33,989 nucleotides of DNA from Chlorobiota bacterium (GCA_013151015.1 JAADJA010000026.1:1-33989), one strand, 5' to 3'; shown: positions 1-8,885, numbered from the stretch's first letter. Translations and numbers: made by a program. Notes: generated by a model from the letters alone, not told the origin.

Positions 1-238
1 TATAAAATCCCCCCCAATCCCCTTCACTTCCAGAGGATCCCCAATTCCTGTTTCGGTACATGAATTCAAGCTCGGCCGAATACTTATTGCCAAGTGCTTT
101 TTCAAGGCCCAATGTGGGGTTAAGTGCAACTATATCCTGAAACAGCCTGGTCTTGACCACTGTTTTGCTGAAAAACTGTGCATGACCGGCAAATTGTGAA
201 AAAAATGAAAACGCACATATGAGCAGGACTTGTTTCAT
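1..238 (-). CDS. Partial secreted beta-barrel-like protein (N-terminus only)
   Basis: The reading frame is open from an ATG at 238 to the window edge, giving about 79 residues; the C-terminus lies outside. It begins with a typical signal peptide (MKQVLLICAFSFFSQFAGHA, cleavage probably after the HA). The following sequence (FQDIVALNPTLGLEKALGNK and a Y-S-A-E-L-E strand) resembles the first strands of small Bacteroidota outer-membrane barrels of the DUF3575 type, but this is a weak resemblance. The ATG overlaps the stop codon of the upstream gene in an ATGA arrangement, so the two are almost certainly co-transcribed and probably translationally coupled. Function unknown. Confidence 0.7.
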   Translation of the reverse strand, partial: MKQVLLICAFSFFSQFAGHAQFFSKTVVKTRLFQDIVALNPTLGLEKALGNKYSAELEFMYRNRNWGSSGSEGDWGGFY

Positions 239-1116
239 GATTTTATTTTCTCTTTGTATTCTTGTTTTAGCTGCCCGTTGGTATCAAACCACTCCTTAAG
301 GCCAAAGTAACCGGATCTTGATCCTTTTATGCGGTATCTGCCAACCTTGTTGCTTTTTTTATCGAGTTGTGACATACTTCTCGTAACGGCGAGTTTTGTT
401 TTGTCGAAAAGTTTGGCTTCAATGTTGAATTCTTTCATTGCCCGTTCGGTCAGGGTTTTTATGGGCATTGGCTTGTCTTCCGCCCTTAGCAGTTCCAAAA
501 CATAATCGGACCATCTGGATCTTGTGGTGTTTTTTTCTGTTTTTCCCTTTGGCGGGGACGCGTCTTTTCTTGCTTCCTTTGTCTTCGTCCGGGGTGTCGC
601 TACTTTCCGGTACTCTTCCTTTATTTCCCCGTTGCTGTCGAACCACCGTTTTAAGCCTACGTATTTTTCCCTTGATCCGCTCGAAAAAGTCTTGATTTTT
701 GTGTTCCGTTTCCGAAGCCTGAAAACTACGTTTAAAATGGATTGTTTTGTGTTTTTCCTTTTCTCTTCGGGTATTTTGCCAAATGTCATTATCTCGTTGG
801 TAAGCTCATCATAGGTCATGGGCATGTTTATATGCCGGAGCCGTTTGATAATAAGGTCTTCCCAAATCGACTTAGGGCCTCTTTTCTTTTTTCTTGCCTT
901 TTCTTTTGTTGGTGCCGGGATTGGGTTGCTTGTGCCCAAGTCTTCCTTTTGCCCTTCTGTTTCGCTTATTTGGATTTGTATCGATCGTCCCTTGCTGCCA
1001 ATGTTGTCAAGGACGTTTTTGATGTGCTGAAGCCTTTTAAGGGTTTTACTTAGTTCTTCTTCGTAAAATTGCCTCATTTCCGTAAGCTCTGTTTCTGGTA
1101 GTTTTACTGTTGCCAT
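235..1116 (-). CDS. Coiled-coil protein with tandemly duplicated winged-helix-like domain
   Basis: 293 residues, no signal peptide, very basic, so probably cytoplasmic and perhaps nucleic-acid binding. Residues 8-40 look like a short coiled coil, followed by a Lys/Pro-rich linker. Residues 80-171 and 198-290 are two copies of the same module. Both start with a W-x-D/E helix, pass through a P-M-P/T-x-x-x-L segment and end in near-identical text: YVGLKRWFDSNGEIKEEYR and YFGLKEWFDTNGQLKQEYK. The predicted pattern (three helices, then a hairpin with a G-S-R turn) resembles a winged helix such as HARE-HTH, but I did not recognise a named family. A TAnnTTTG element at 1231-1238 would start a roughly 110-nt leader. 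The stop overlaps the next gene start (ATGA). Confidence 0.8.
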   Translation of the reverse strand: MATVKLPETELTEMRQFYEEELSKTLKRLQHIKNVLDNIGSKGRSIQIQISETEGQKEDLGTSNPIPAPTKEKARKKKRGPKSIWEDLIIKRLRHINMPMTYDELTNEIMTFGKIPEEKRKNTKQSILNVVFRLRKRNTKIKTFSSGSREKYVGLKRWFDSNGEIKEEYRKVATPRTKTKEARKDASPPKGKTEKNTTRSRWSDYVLELLRAEDKPMPIKTLTERAMKEFNIEAKLFDKTKLAVTRSMSQLDKKSNKVGRYRIKGSRSGYFGLKEWFDTNGQLKQEYKEKIKS

Positions 1117-1230
1117 GATTTTTTTATTGTGATTTGAATTTTAATACTTCGGTAATTTTTTCTCGCGCAATGCCGCAAAGAGCGCAACGTTTTGATATAC
1201 AAGAATGTGCTTAACAAATGTGCTAAATTG

Positions 1231-1238
1231 CAAACATA
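1231..1238 (-). promoter_or_regulatory. Candidate Bacteroidota -7 element for the duplicated-domain gene
   Basis: On the minus strand this reads TATGTTTG, matching TAnnTTTG. No convincing TTTG lies at the usual distance upstream, so it is a half-match. Confidence 0.3.
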
Positions 1239-1355
1239 TAGCAATCAATAATTTGTAATTATTTACCGACCTGTTGAATTTGCAAAGGTGTTTAAAAGCT
1301 GCAATATATCAAAAATATTTTTTTTAGCTTAGAGTCTCATTGTCCACTGGGCTTA

Positions 1356-2135
1356 TCATAAAATCCTTTTTATCAACCTAAGTTTATGCGAATACTGCTT
1401 TAGTCCTTCATTGTAAATCCCCTGATGATCAATTTTGTCGATCCTTACTTTCCCCGAAGCATGAATGATTTTTCCTTCCCCCATAACAATTCCAACATGT
1501 GTGATAACCCCTTCTTCATTGTCGAAAAATGCAAGGTCGCCAGCTTGGGCCTCACTGATAAAAGTCACGGCTTCTCCCTGTGTGGCCTGTTGCGAGGCAT
1601 CCCGTAGGAGTTTTATCCCGTTCGTTTTGAAAACCAATTGGGTAAAGCCCGAGCAATCGATCCCAAAAGGAGTACAGCCTCCCCAAAGATAAGGCGCATT
1701 AATCAGCGATTGTGCCATTTCCATGATTCCGTTTTTATCGGGAGAAGGTGGAAAAGGGGAAAGTTCGCCCTCAAATTCATAGCGTTGGTTCCCAATGGAG
1801 AAAATCTTATCGTTGATATTGCGGATGGAACTGCCCAGTAAAATAGGGAACAATTGCCCGGTGGAAACAACTTTTATCACATCGATCAAATCGCGGTTGT
1901 AACCGCATTCCGCATAATTCAGGCTATGGAACACTTCCTCATCGACCGGGATTATCATCTTTGTATCCACCCAACCTTCATAATTGTCATAAACCAACCT
2001 TACATGCGACCAGCTTCCTTTTTGCTCGTTTACTGTCAACAATTCACCAAATAATATTTGTGTTGTCATTTCCGATTTTTCGGATGTTTCTGCCCTTACC
2101 GGTATCACACTTAAATTACATATTCCCATTTGCAT
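1356..2135 (-). CDS. NlpC/P60 family cell-wall endopeptidase with SH3-type N-terminus
   Basis: Likely gamma-D-glutamyl-diamino-acid endopeptidase (dipeptidyl-peptidase VI type) cutting peptidoglycan stem peptides. From the chosen start it has 259 residues. The N-terminal half (MGICNLSVIPVRAE..., then a second SH3-like segment) is the family's bacterial SH3 pair. The C-terminal NlpC/P60 domain carries WGGCTPFGIDCSGF with the catalytic Cys at residue 161, ITHVGIV with His213, and IIHASG with His225. The frame stays open to an ATG at 2180, but a TATCTTTG element at 2160-2167 would put the transcription start downstream of that ATG, and homologues begin at the M-x-GICN motif, so 2135 (or 2129) is preferred. 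There is no classical signal peptide from this start, as is common in this group. Confidence 0.88.
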   Translation of the reverse strand: MQMGICNLSVIPVRAETSEKSEMTTQILFGELLTVNEQKGSWSHVRLVYDNYEGWVDTKMIIPVDEEVFHSLNYAECGYNRDLIDVIKVVSTGQLFPILLGSSIRNINDKIFSIGNQRYEFEGELSPFPPSPDKNGIMEMAQSLINAPYLWGGCTPFGIDCSGFTQLVFKTNGIKLLRDASQQATQGEAVTFISEAQAGDLAFFDNEEGVITHVGIVMGEGKIIHASGKVRIDKIDHQGIYNEGLKQYSHKLRLIKRIL

Positions 2136-2159
2136 GTTTTTCTCTATTTTATTGAGATT

Positions 2160-2167
2160 CAAAGATA
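2160..2167 (-). promoter_or_regulatory. -7 element (TATCTTTG) deciding the NlpC/P60 start
   Basis: Minus-strand TATCTTTG. A transcript from it would begin near 2153, after the ATG at 2180 but before the ATG at 2135, which supports the shorter protein. No TTTG is found at the usual -33 spacing. Confidence 0.4.
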
Positions 2168-2259
2168 GGGATATTCCCAAACGATTTTAAACAAAATTGT
2201 CTTTACAAATATTTTTACCCCTTAAACAATAATGAACGCTGTTTTTCGTCCTAATGCTA

Positions 2260-2267
2260 TATCTTTG
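2260..2267 (+). promoter_or_regulatory. -7 element (TATCTTTG) deciding the lipoprotein start
   Basis: TATCTTTG matches TAnnTTTG. It would start transcription near 2275, upstream of the ATG at 2292 but downstream of the ATG at 2232. It lies back to back with the NlpC/P60 element in the divergent spacer. The -33 box is poor. Confidence 0.4.
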
Positions 2268-2291
2268 CCGCTGTTTTTTAATATTCGATTA

Positions 2292-3761
2292 ATGATAAAA
2301 TCAATTTCCCTAAGCCTGTTTTATTTCCTTCTTATTTTATTTGTGGTTTCTTCCTGTACAATTGATGATGAAATAAGCACCGACCCTTCGTACAAACTGG
2401 GTTTTTCGACGGACACCATTATGTTCGATACCGTTTTTACTACGGTTGGGTCCACCACCCGTTTTCTAAAAGTATATAACCGAAACGACAACAAAATCAA
2501 TATCACCAAAATCGGGCTCGCCGGTGGGAACAATTCACAGTTTGAACTAAACATCAATGGCGAACCTCAATCTTCCGTGAGCAACATTGAACTGTTAAAG
2601 GGCGATAGTTTGTTTATTTTTATCAAGGTAACAGTTGACCCCACCAATCAAAACACACCTATGGTATTGACCGATTCCATTGTTTTTTCGACAAATGGGA
2701 ATATCCAGGATGTTGATCTGGTGGCCTGGGGACAAGATGCATATTACTATGTGGGCAATAAACATATTGATAGTTTAAATTATCCGTACAGTATTGTGGC
2801 AGGCGAAAATGAAAACATCTTTTGGGAGGACGATAAACCACATGTGGTTTATGGTTGGGCAGTTGTTGATTCTGCCGGGATACTGAACATTGGCCCGGGG
2901 ACGGATATCCATTTCCACCAAAATTCGGGCCTATGGGTTTACCGTGGTGGCAATATCCAGGTGAACGGCGAAAAGGACAGCCTCGTTGTTTTCCAGGGCG
3001 ACCGGTTGGAACAGGAATACCAGGATTTGCCAGGGCAATGGGACCGGATTTGGATCAATGAGGGAAGTGTGGACAATGTGTTTAATTATGCGGTTATCAA
3101 AAATGGCTTTATCGGTATCCAGGCTGAAACTTTAGATAGTTATCTTGGAAATAAATTGATAATAAAGAATACGGTTGTGAAAAACATGACTGCTTTCGGG
3201 CTGTTTTCGTTTGCTTATGGGGTTACTTCAGTAAACAGTGTTTATGCAAATTGTGCTGCCCATGCTTTTTTGGGTGTAGGAGGGGTGTTTGATTTCAGGC
3301 ATTGCACCTTTGCAAATTACTGGTCGGGTTCCATCCGCCAGGTCCAATCCTTTGTACTTGCGAATACTTACGAATTTGGAAGTGGGTTTATAATCCAGAG
3401 CAACCTTGCAGATGCTTTTTTTGGAAACTGCATTGTTTACGGTAATTTGGACGATGAATTTTATTTCTCCAAAACCGACGATTTGGATTTTATATTTAAA
3501 TTCCAGAATTGCAACCTGAAAACCGAAATGGATATAAGCAATACTGATTTATTTGTTGATTGCCAAAAGAACACGGATCCCCTTTTCGTTGATTACACAA
3601 TTGATAACTATCGAATTGATACATTGTCACCGGTAATTGATGCTGGCAACATGGAGGTGGTTAACCAATCGCAGATTGATATTGCAAATGACCTGGATGG
3701 AAATTCCCGTATTTCTGATAACGGCCCTGACCTTGGGGCTTATGAATTTGTTCCTGAATAA
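2292..3761 (+). CDS. Right-handed beta-helix lipoprotein with C-terminal choice-of-anchor Q-like motif
   Basis: 489 residues from the ATG at 2292. That start places a textbook lipoprotein signal (hydrophobic stretch then VVSSC, lipidated Cys22) at the N-terminus; an ATG at 2232 lies before the predicted promoter and would spoil the signal. Residues about 35-140 form a Bacteroidota N-terminal domain beginning KLGFSTDTIMFDTVFTTVG, a common opening for surface lipoproteins. The middle has repeated short strands (IKNTVVKN, VNSVYANCAAHAF, FRHCTFANYW, FGNCIVYGNL) typical of a parallel beta-helix. It ends in DLDGNSRISDNGPDLGAYEF, the motif of choice-of-anchor Q proteins. Probably exposed at the cell surface; the ligand or substrate is unknown. 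Confidence 0.85.
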   Translation: MIKSISLSLFYFLLILFVVSSCTIDDEISTDPSYKLGFSTDTIMFDTVFTTVGSTTRFLKVYNRNDNKINITKIGLAGGNNSQFELNINGEPQSSVSNIELLKGDSLFIFIKVTVDPTNQNTPMVLTDSIVFSTNGNIQDVDLVAWGQDAYYYVGNKHIDSLNYPYSIVAGENENIFWEDDKPHVVYGWAVVDSAGILNIGPGTDIHFHQNSGLWVYRGGNIQVNGEKDSLVVFQGDRLEQEYQDLPGQWDRIWINEGSVDNVFNYAVIKNGFIGIQAETLDSYLGNKLIIKNTVVKNMTAFGLFSFAYGVTSVNSVYANCAAHAFLGVGGVFDFRHCTFANYWSGSIRQVQSFVLANTYEFGSGFIIQSNLADAFFGNCIVYGNLDDEFYFSKTDDLDFIFKFQNCNLKTEMDISNTDLFVDCQKNTDPLFVDYTIDNYRIDTLSPVIDAGNMEVVNQSQIDIANDLDGNSRISDNGPDLGAYEFVPE

Positions 3762-3823
3762 ACCATTGGCGGATCATTCACTAAAAGTGTGGGGTTTCTT
3801 GTGAATGGAAAGCCGTGCCGTTG

Positions 3824-3839
3824 TCCCGTACATACGGGA
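3824..3839. terminator. Weak hairpin between convergent genes
   Basis: TCCCGTA and TACGGGA are separated by two bases, between the convergent lipoprotein and PorP genes. There is no T-run on either side, so terminator function is only a guess. Confidence 0.25.
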
Positions 3840-3853
3840 TTGTGCGAGAATAT

Positions 3854-4897
3854 CTAGAACCTCAAAGGCTCGGTAATCACCGGGTAATCATTGGCAAAGT
3901 AGGAGGAAGACCTTACAAGGTGGATTAAATCGAATTCAAACTTCAGGCTGATTTCATGTGCGCCCCCGCTGCCTTTCATGCTGGTAAGGCTCAAATCATA
4001 ACTGTACATCAATTTTAAACGCGAATACTCGTTCACCATGGGGATTTTTAACCCGGCAGTTAAAATCAGGGATTGGAAATTATAAATAAGTGACTGTTTG
4101 TTTCTGTACCAGGCACCAACATAAAGAACAGATTTGGAAGTGTTCATCCCGAGCGTAAAAGTGTTGAACCCCGCCTGGTTTTCATATAGTATGGCAGGAT
4201 TGAACCGAAAGCCTTTTTTCGCATTGCTTTGCTGGAGGATAACAAAATCAGTATGCACAACATACCTTCTTGGAACCCTCATGTCCAGGTTTGAAAATGA
4301 TTCATTGGGCTTGAAAACATGGTGAACTGCAAATCCAAAAGTGGCACTCACATATCGTTTCTTATAATTGACCAAACCCCCAAGGCTTAAATCGGGATAG
4401 GAAACCTTTTCGTCACGGAAACCCCCAAAGGAGGATACGGGATAGTATAATCCATGCCTGTCGTCCAACTGGTCGCTAAAAACAAAATTACTGGCATCAA
4501 TTTGTTTCTGCACATAAGTGGCCGTAAATCCAAACTGACTAACAAGGTATCGGCTATGTTTGATTCGCGCAGATCCCATAAGGCCGATCATACTCCGTTT
4601 GATATATCCGCTCCCTTCCTTATTCGTATTGAAGATAAGCCCAAGTCCGCCGGCTCCTGGCATCGAACGTTCGGCCAGGTCCATGGAGAAGTTGTAGGTT
4701 TTTAAATCATTGGCATATTGCGGCCATTGGTTGCGGTAATTCAAGCGGACTTTTAAACCCGGAAAATAACCTGTGTAGGCTGGATTGTAGAATGTGGGCG
4801 TATTGTAAAACTGGCTGTAGAAAGATTCCTGGGAATGCACCCTTCCAAATGACAGCACCATCATCAATAAAACAATATGTCGGATTTTTATCTTCAT
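3854..4897 (-). CDS. PorP/SprF family type IX secretion-associated outer-membrane protein
   Basis: 347 residues from the ATG at 4897, which opens a normal signal peptide (MKIKIRHIVLLMMVLSFGRVHS, cut before QES); the upstream ATG at 4930 only adds 11 residues before it. The family signature is clear: QESFYSQFYNTPTFYNPAYTGYF, then L-R-L-N-Y-R-N-Q-W-P, a Gly-rich GAGGLGLIFNTN strand and many alternating barrel strands. PorP/SprF proteins are barrels linked to the gliding and type IX secretion apparatus and usually sit beside a large secreted partner. This copy stands alone, downstream of uvrA on the same strand, so it is an orphan paralogue with unknown partner. Confidence 0.88.
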   Translation of the reverse strand: MKIKIRHIVLLMMVLSFGRVHSQESFYSQFYNTPTFYNPAYTGYFPGLKVRLNYRNQWPQYANDLKTYNFSMDLAERSMPGAGGLGLIFNTNKEGSGYIKRSMIGLMGSARIKHSRYLVSQFGFTATYVQKQIDASNFVFSDQLDDRHGLYYPVSSFGGFRDEKVSYPDLSLGGLVNYKKRYVSATFGFAVHHVFKPNESFSNLDMRVPRRYVVHTDFVILQQSNAKKGFRFNPAILYENQAGFNTFTLGMNTSKSVLYVGAWYRNKQSLIYNFQSLILTAGLKIPMVNEYSRLKLMYSYDLSLTSMKGSGGAHEISLKFEFDLIHLVRSSSYFANDYPVITEPLRF

Positions 4898-4950
4898 CAA
4901 AAGGGTATAGCCGTTATGATAATATTCCACTTTTTAATTACATCGTTTTC

Positions 4951-4968
4951 TACTCTGATTTCAGAGTA
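4951..4968. promoter_or_regulatory. Near-palindrome between uvrA and the PorP gene
   Basis: TACTCTGA and TCAGAGTA separated by two bases (8-bp arms). It could be a weak hairpin ending the uvrA message or a protein-binding site; no T-run follows on the minus strand. Confidence 0.3.
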
Positions 4969-4989
4969 TTGTTACAAAAATAACCTTTA

Positions 4990-7833
4990 TTAGTTGCCTT
5001 TTTTCAAAGGATTCAGTTTTTCTTTCAAATAATGGCCTGTATATGAATTATTAATTTTCGACAAATCCTCTGGTTTTCCTTCAAATACAATATTGCCTCC
5101 ATTTTTGCCACCTTCCGGGCCAAGATCAATAATCCAATCGGCACATTTTATCACTTCCATATTGTGTTCCACGACCAGGATGGTATGCCCCTTTTCGATC
5201 AAGGCATCGAAAGCGGTAAGCAATTTCGAAATATCATGGAAATGCAATCCGGTTGTGGGCTCGTCAAAAATAAAGAGGGTAGGGGCTTCTGAATTCCCTT
5301 TTGACAGGAAAAATGCCAGTTTCACCCTTTGGGCCTCGCCACCGCTCAACGTATTTGAAGGTTGTCCGACACCAAGGTAGCCAAGGCCGACATCCTGCAA
5401 AGGTTGCATTTTTTCAACAATCCTGTTTTCGGTGGCCGATAGTTTTTGTGGGGATTTGAAGAAATCTATCGCCTCGTCAATTGTCATGTTCAGGATGTCA
5501 TCTATATTTTTTTCATGATATTTTATCTCCAGCACTTCCTGTTTGAACCTTTTGCCATCACAGTTTTCGCATTTCAGGAAAATGTCGGCCATGAACTGCA
5601 TTTCAATCTTTACGACACCTTCACCCTCGCATTCCTCGCAGCGCCCACCTTCGATATTAAATGAGAAATAACCGGGTTTGTACCCTCTTACCTTGGCTAA
5701 TTTCTGACTGGCAAAAAGTGCCCGTATATCGTCATAGGCTTTTACATAAGTGGCGGGGTTTGACCGGCTTGACCTTCCGATGGGATTTTGATCGACCATT
5801 TCAACTTTGGAAATACGTTTGATATCGCCACGTATCTTATCAAATTTCCCTGATTCGTTTCCATATCCACCATATATTTTCTTTAGCGCTGGAAATAAGA
5901 TATTCTTCACAAGTGAGGTTTTCCCGGAACCACTCACACCCGTAACAACGGTAAAAGCATTAAGGGGGATTTTGGTCGTAATCCCTTTCAAATTGTTCTC
6001 ACGGGCTCCTGTGATTTCAATGAACTCACGCCAGTTCCTCCGCCTATCGGGAAGTGGGATTTCTTTTGTTTTGTTGAGATATTGTGCCGTAAGGCTTTTT
6101 TTGTCGATTAAAAGCTCATCGAAGTTTCCCTGGAAGACCAATTCCCCGCCATTTCTTCCTGCCAATGGGCCAATGTCGATAATTTCATCCGCTTCTTTTA
6201 TAATTTCCTCTTCATGCTCGACAACGATTACCGTATTGCCATTTTCCCGCAATTGCTTCAGGACTTTAATCAATCGTTTGGTGTCCCTGGGATGCAAGCC
6301 GATACTTGGTTCGTCGAGGATATAGAGCGAGCCCACCAGGCTGCTCCCAAGGGAAGTTGCCAGATTGATGCGTTGCGACTCTCCACCTGACAGCGAATTT
6401 GACAAACGGTTCAATGTAAGATACCCCAATCCCACATCCTTTAGAAAATGAAGACGGTTGCTGATTTCAATCAAAAGCCTTTTGGCAATCTTCTTGTCAT
6501 GCTCATTTAGTTCAATATTGTCGAAAAAAAGGATTGTTTCATCGATGGGCATCAAAACCACCTCATTTATCGATTTGTCGGCCACCTTCACATAAGAGGC
6601 ATCTTTTCTCAATCGTGTCCCCTGGCATTCGGGGCAAGCAGTTTTTCCCCGGTACCTCGAAAGCATTACCCTGTACTGGATTTTGTATGTTTGTTCTTCT
6701 ACATAAGTGAAGAAATCATCAAGCCCGTTAAAATATTTGTTCCCCGTCCATAATAAATCATATTGCTTTTTGGACAACTCATAAACCGGTTTATGGACCG
6801 GAAAATTGAATTTATAGGCATTGCGGATAAGTTGATCGTTCCATTCGCTCATCTTTTCGCCGCGCCAGCACATGATTGCCTGTTCGTAAACCGACAGGTT
6901 TTTGTTGGGGATAACAAGGTCCTTGTCAATCCCGATTACATTTCCGAAACCTTCGCATTTTTTACAGGCACCATAAGGGTTGTTAAAGCTGAAAAGGCTT
7001 ACCGTGGGTTCTTCAAAGGAAATTCCATCAAGCTCATATTTGTTCGAAAAAACATGTTGGCTGGTTTTTCCTCCCGATCCTGTTCCGATAATACAGTTCC
7101 CACGGCCTTCATAGAATGCAATTTGTACAGAATCAGCAATTCTCGACCGCATTTCATTTTTGTCTTCATTGATTATTATCCGGTCAATTACGATATAAAT
7201 ACCATCTTTGGGAGAAACCTTTTTTTCTGAAAGGGCTTTGTCAATCCGTATTATTTCATTGTTGATGCGTACACGGTTAAAGCCTTGTTGCCGCAGAACA
7301 GAAAGGGATTGTTTTATGCTTCTCCCATTTTTATTCTCAAAAGGACAATATATTAGGATATTGGTCCCGGTATTTTGAGAAAGGACGAAACCAACCACCT
7401 GGGAAACCGTGTTTCGTTCAACCAATTTCCCCGAAACGGGCGAAAAAGTTTGTCCAATACGGGCAAACAAGAGTTTAAGGTATTCGTAAATTTCCGTTGA
7501 AGTCCCCACTGTCGATCTTGGGTTCCGGGTATTTACTTTTTGTTCGATGGCAATGGCCGGTGCAATCCCTTTTATATAATCTACTTCCGGTTTGCTCATC
7601 CTTCCCAGGAACTGTCGCGCATATGAACTAAGGCTTTCAACATAGCGCCTTTGGCCATCTGCAAATAGTGTGTCAAAGGCCAACGATGATTTTCCTGAGC
7701 CGGATAAGCCAGTGATCACAATCATTTTATTCTTGGGGATGGCAATGTCGATCCCCTTTAGGTTGTGAACCCTCGCACCCTTGATAATTATGTGTTCCCG
7801 TGGGTTATATTCCGATAAGTCTTTTTTGCCCAT
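4990..7833 (-). CDS. uvrA: Excinuclease ABC subunit UvrA
   Basis: 947 residues, the usual length for UvrA, the damage-recognition ATPase of nucleotide excision repair. The first Walker A is GLSGSGKSS at residues 42-50, followed by the UvrA-specific ADGQRRYVESLSSYARQFLG. Zinc-binding cysteines are visible in CKKCEGFG and CPECQGTR (first module) and in CEECEGEG and CENCDGKRF (second module). The ABC signatures are LSGGESQRINLA and LSGGEAQRVKLA, with Walker B segments LYILDEPSIGLHPRD and LFIFDEPTTGLHFHD. The second Walker A is GVSGSGKTSLV. The frame is intact. A TAATTTTG element at 7860-7867 lies just upstream and may be its promoter. Confidence 0.97.
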   Translation of the reverse strand: MGKKDLSEYNPREHIIIKGARVHNLKGIDIAIPKNKMIVITGLSGSGKSSLAFDTLFADGQRRYVESLSSYARQFLGRMSKPEVDYIKGIAPAIAIEQKVNTRNPRSTVGTSTEIYEYLKLLFARIGQTFSPVSGKLVERNTVSQVVGFVLSQNTGTNILIYCPFENKNGRSIKQSLSVLRQQGFNRVRINNEIIRIDKALSEKKVSPKDGIYIVIDRIIINEDKNEMRSRIADSVQIAFYEGRGNCIIGTGSGGKTSQHVFSNKYELDGISFEEPTVSLFSFNNPYGACKKCEGFGNVIGIDKDLVIPNKNLSVYEQAIMCWRGEKMSEWNDQLIRNAYKFNFPVHKPVYELSKKQYDLLWTGNKYFNGLDDFFTYVEEQTYKIQYRVMLSRYRGKTACPECQGTRLRKDASYVKVADKSINEVVLMPIDETILFFDNIELNEHDKKIAKRLLIEISNRLHFLKDVGLGYLTLNRLSNSLSGGESQRINLATSLGSSLVGSLYILDEPSIGLHPRDTKRLIKVLKQLRENGNTVIVVEHEEEIIKEADEIIDIGPLAGRNGGELVFQGNFDELLIDKKSLTAQYLNKTKEIPLPDRRRNWREFIEITGARENNLKGITTKIPLNAFTVVTGVSGSGKTSLVKNILFPALKKIYGGYGNESGKFDKIRGDIKRISKVEMVDQNPIGRSSRSNPATYVKAYDDIRALFASQKLAKVRGYKPGYFSFNIEGGRCEECEGEGVVKIEMQFMADIFLKCENCDGKRFKQEVLEIKYHEKNIDDILNMTIDEAIDFFKSPQKLSATENRIVEKMQPLQDVGLGYLGVGQPSNTLSGGEAQRVKLAFFLSKGNSEAPTLFIFDEPTTGLHFHDISKLLTAFDALIEKGHTILVVEHNMEVIKCADWIIDLGPEGGKNGGNIVFEGKPEDLSKINNSYTGHYLKEKLNPLKKGN

Positions 7834-7859
7834 TATAAGTTTTGTGAAAAAACAAAGGC

Positions 7860-7867
7860 CAAAATTA
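7860..7867 (-). promoter_or_regulatory. Candidate -7 element for uvrA
   Basis: TAATTTTG on the minus strand, 27 bases before the uvrA ATG. No clear TTTG upstream. No LexA-like site was recognised. Confidence 0.3.
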
Positions 7868-7952
7868 TTAATAAAAAACCCTTGAACCGGAATTATTTTT
7901 ATGCGTTAAAGGTATCGTGAAATATATTCGTAACAAAAAAACTTAAAAAAAA

Positions 7953-7984
7953 TTTGCATAAACATCAAAATTATTATAGTTTTG
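7953..7984 (+). promoter_or_regulatory. Promoter of the ECF sigma gene (TTTG-N20-TAGTTTTG)
   Basis: TTTG at 7953-7956 and TAGTTTTG at 7977-7984 with a 20-base spacer match the Bacteroidota housekeeping consensus at both boxes. Transcription would start near 7991, leaving a leader of about 100 bases. Confidence 0.65.
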
Positions 7985-8092
7985 CATTATTATTGCAATA
8001 AGAACAAACAATTCAATTCATTCACCCATAAAAATTATTTGCCTATAGATCATATATACCTTTAAGTCTTTAACTAAATAATGGAGGTAAAT

Positions 8093-8683
8093 ATGAACGC
8101 TCAATCCTTAAGCGACAAGGAATTAATAGGTAAGTATATCCGAGGGGATCACAACAGTTTCGAGGTTTTAATCAATAGGCACCAAAATCGTATTTATGCC
8201 TATATCCTTATGATCACGAAAAACAGGGAACTGGCCGATGACCTATTTCAGGACACATTCATTAAAGTTATCCGAACAATTAAAGCCGGTTCATACAATG
8301 AGGAAGGCAAGTTTTTGCAATGGGTGATGCGCATAGCCCATAACCTGATTATCGATCATTTCAGGAAATCGAACCGTATCCCGGTTATCGATAACAGCAA
8401 AAACGAAAATTTCAATATATTCGATACCATCAATGTAATGGATAAATCGGTGGAAGAACAAATGATTACCGACCAGATTCATAAAGATGTGCGTAAACTT
8501 ATCGAGTTGCTGCCCGACGAACAACGGGAAGTGCTTTATATGAGGCATTATGCCGAGATGAGTTTTAAGGATATTGCCGACGTCACAAATGTGAGCATAA
8601 ACACAGCTTTGGGCCGGATGCGATATGCCTTGATCAATTTGAGAAAATTAATTGAAGAAAAAAACATTATCCTCACAACATAG
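8093..8683 (+). CDS. ECF-type RNA polymerase sigma-70 family factor
   Basis: 196 residues. GGAGG at 8083-8087 sits five bases before the ATG at 8093, so this start is preferred over the in-frame ATG at 8081, which would place the GGAGG inside the gene. Region 2 is visible as FEVLINRHQNRIYAYILMI followed by ADDLFQDTFIKVI and the FLQWVMRIAHNLIIDHFRKS helix. Region 4 is LPDEQREVLYMRHYAEMSF then the helix-turn-helix KDIADVTNVSINTALGRMRY. Such factors redirect RNA polymerase to a small regulon, usually under an anti-sigma partner. The next gene on the same strand is a candidate partner. The target regulon cannot be read here. Confidence 0.93.
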   Translation: MNAQSLSDKELIGKYIRGDHNSFEVLINRHQNRIYAYILMITKNRELADDLFQDTFIKVIRTIKAGSYNEEGKFLQWVMRIAHNLIIDHFRKSNRIPVIDNSKNENFNIFDTINVMDKSVEEQMITDQIHKDVRKLIELLPDEQREVLYMRHYAEMSFKDIADVTNVSINTALGRMRYALINLRKLIEEKNIILTT

Positions 8684-8885
8684 AGCCACATTTTATTTTC
8701 TGCATCCCTTGTAATAAATGATGATTCAAGGTGTTTTTCATAAATCAGCTAAAGTGATCCCTAAAGTTATCGATATGGTTTTCTAAGTTAACGGGAAAAT
8801 TTTTCACATAGGCCACATACTAAATTAAGATCAGCTTCCGTTTAGGTTGTTGATTTTCTTAAATTAGTATTAATTAAAAGTACCT

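Noticed and set aside
5807..6325. 172-codon plus-strand frame inside uvrA
   Set aside because: It lies antisense to highly conserved uvrA sequence and has no domain, signal or ribosome site; a shadow frame.
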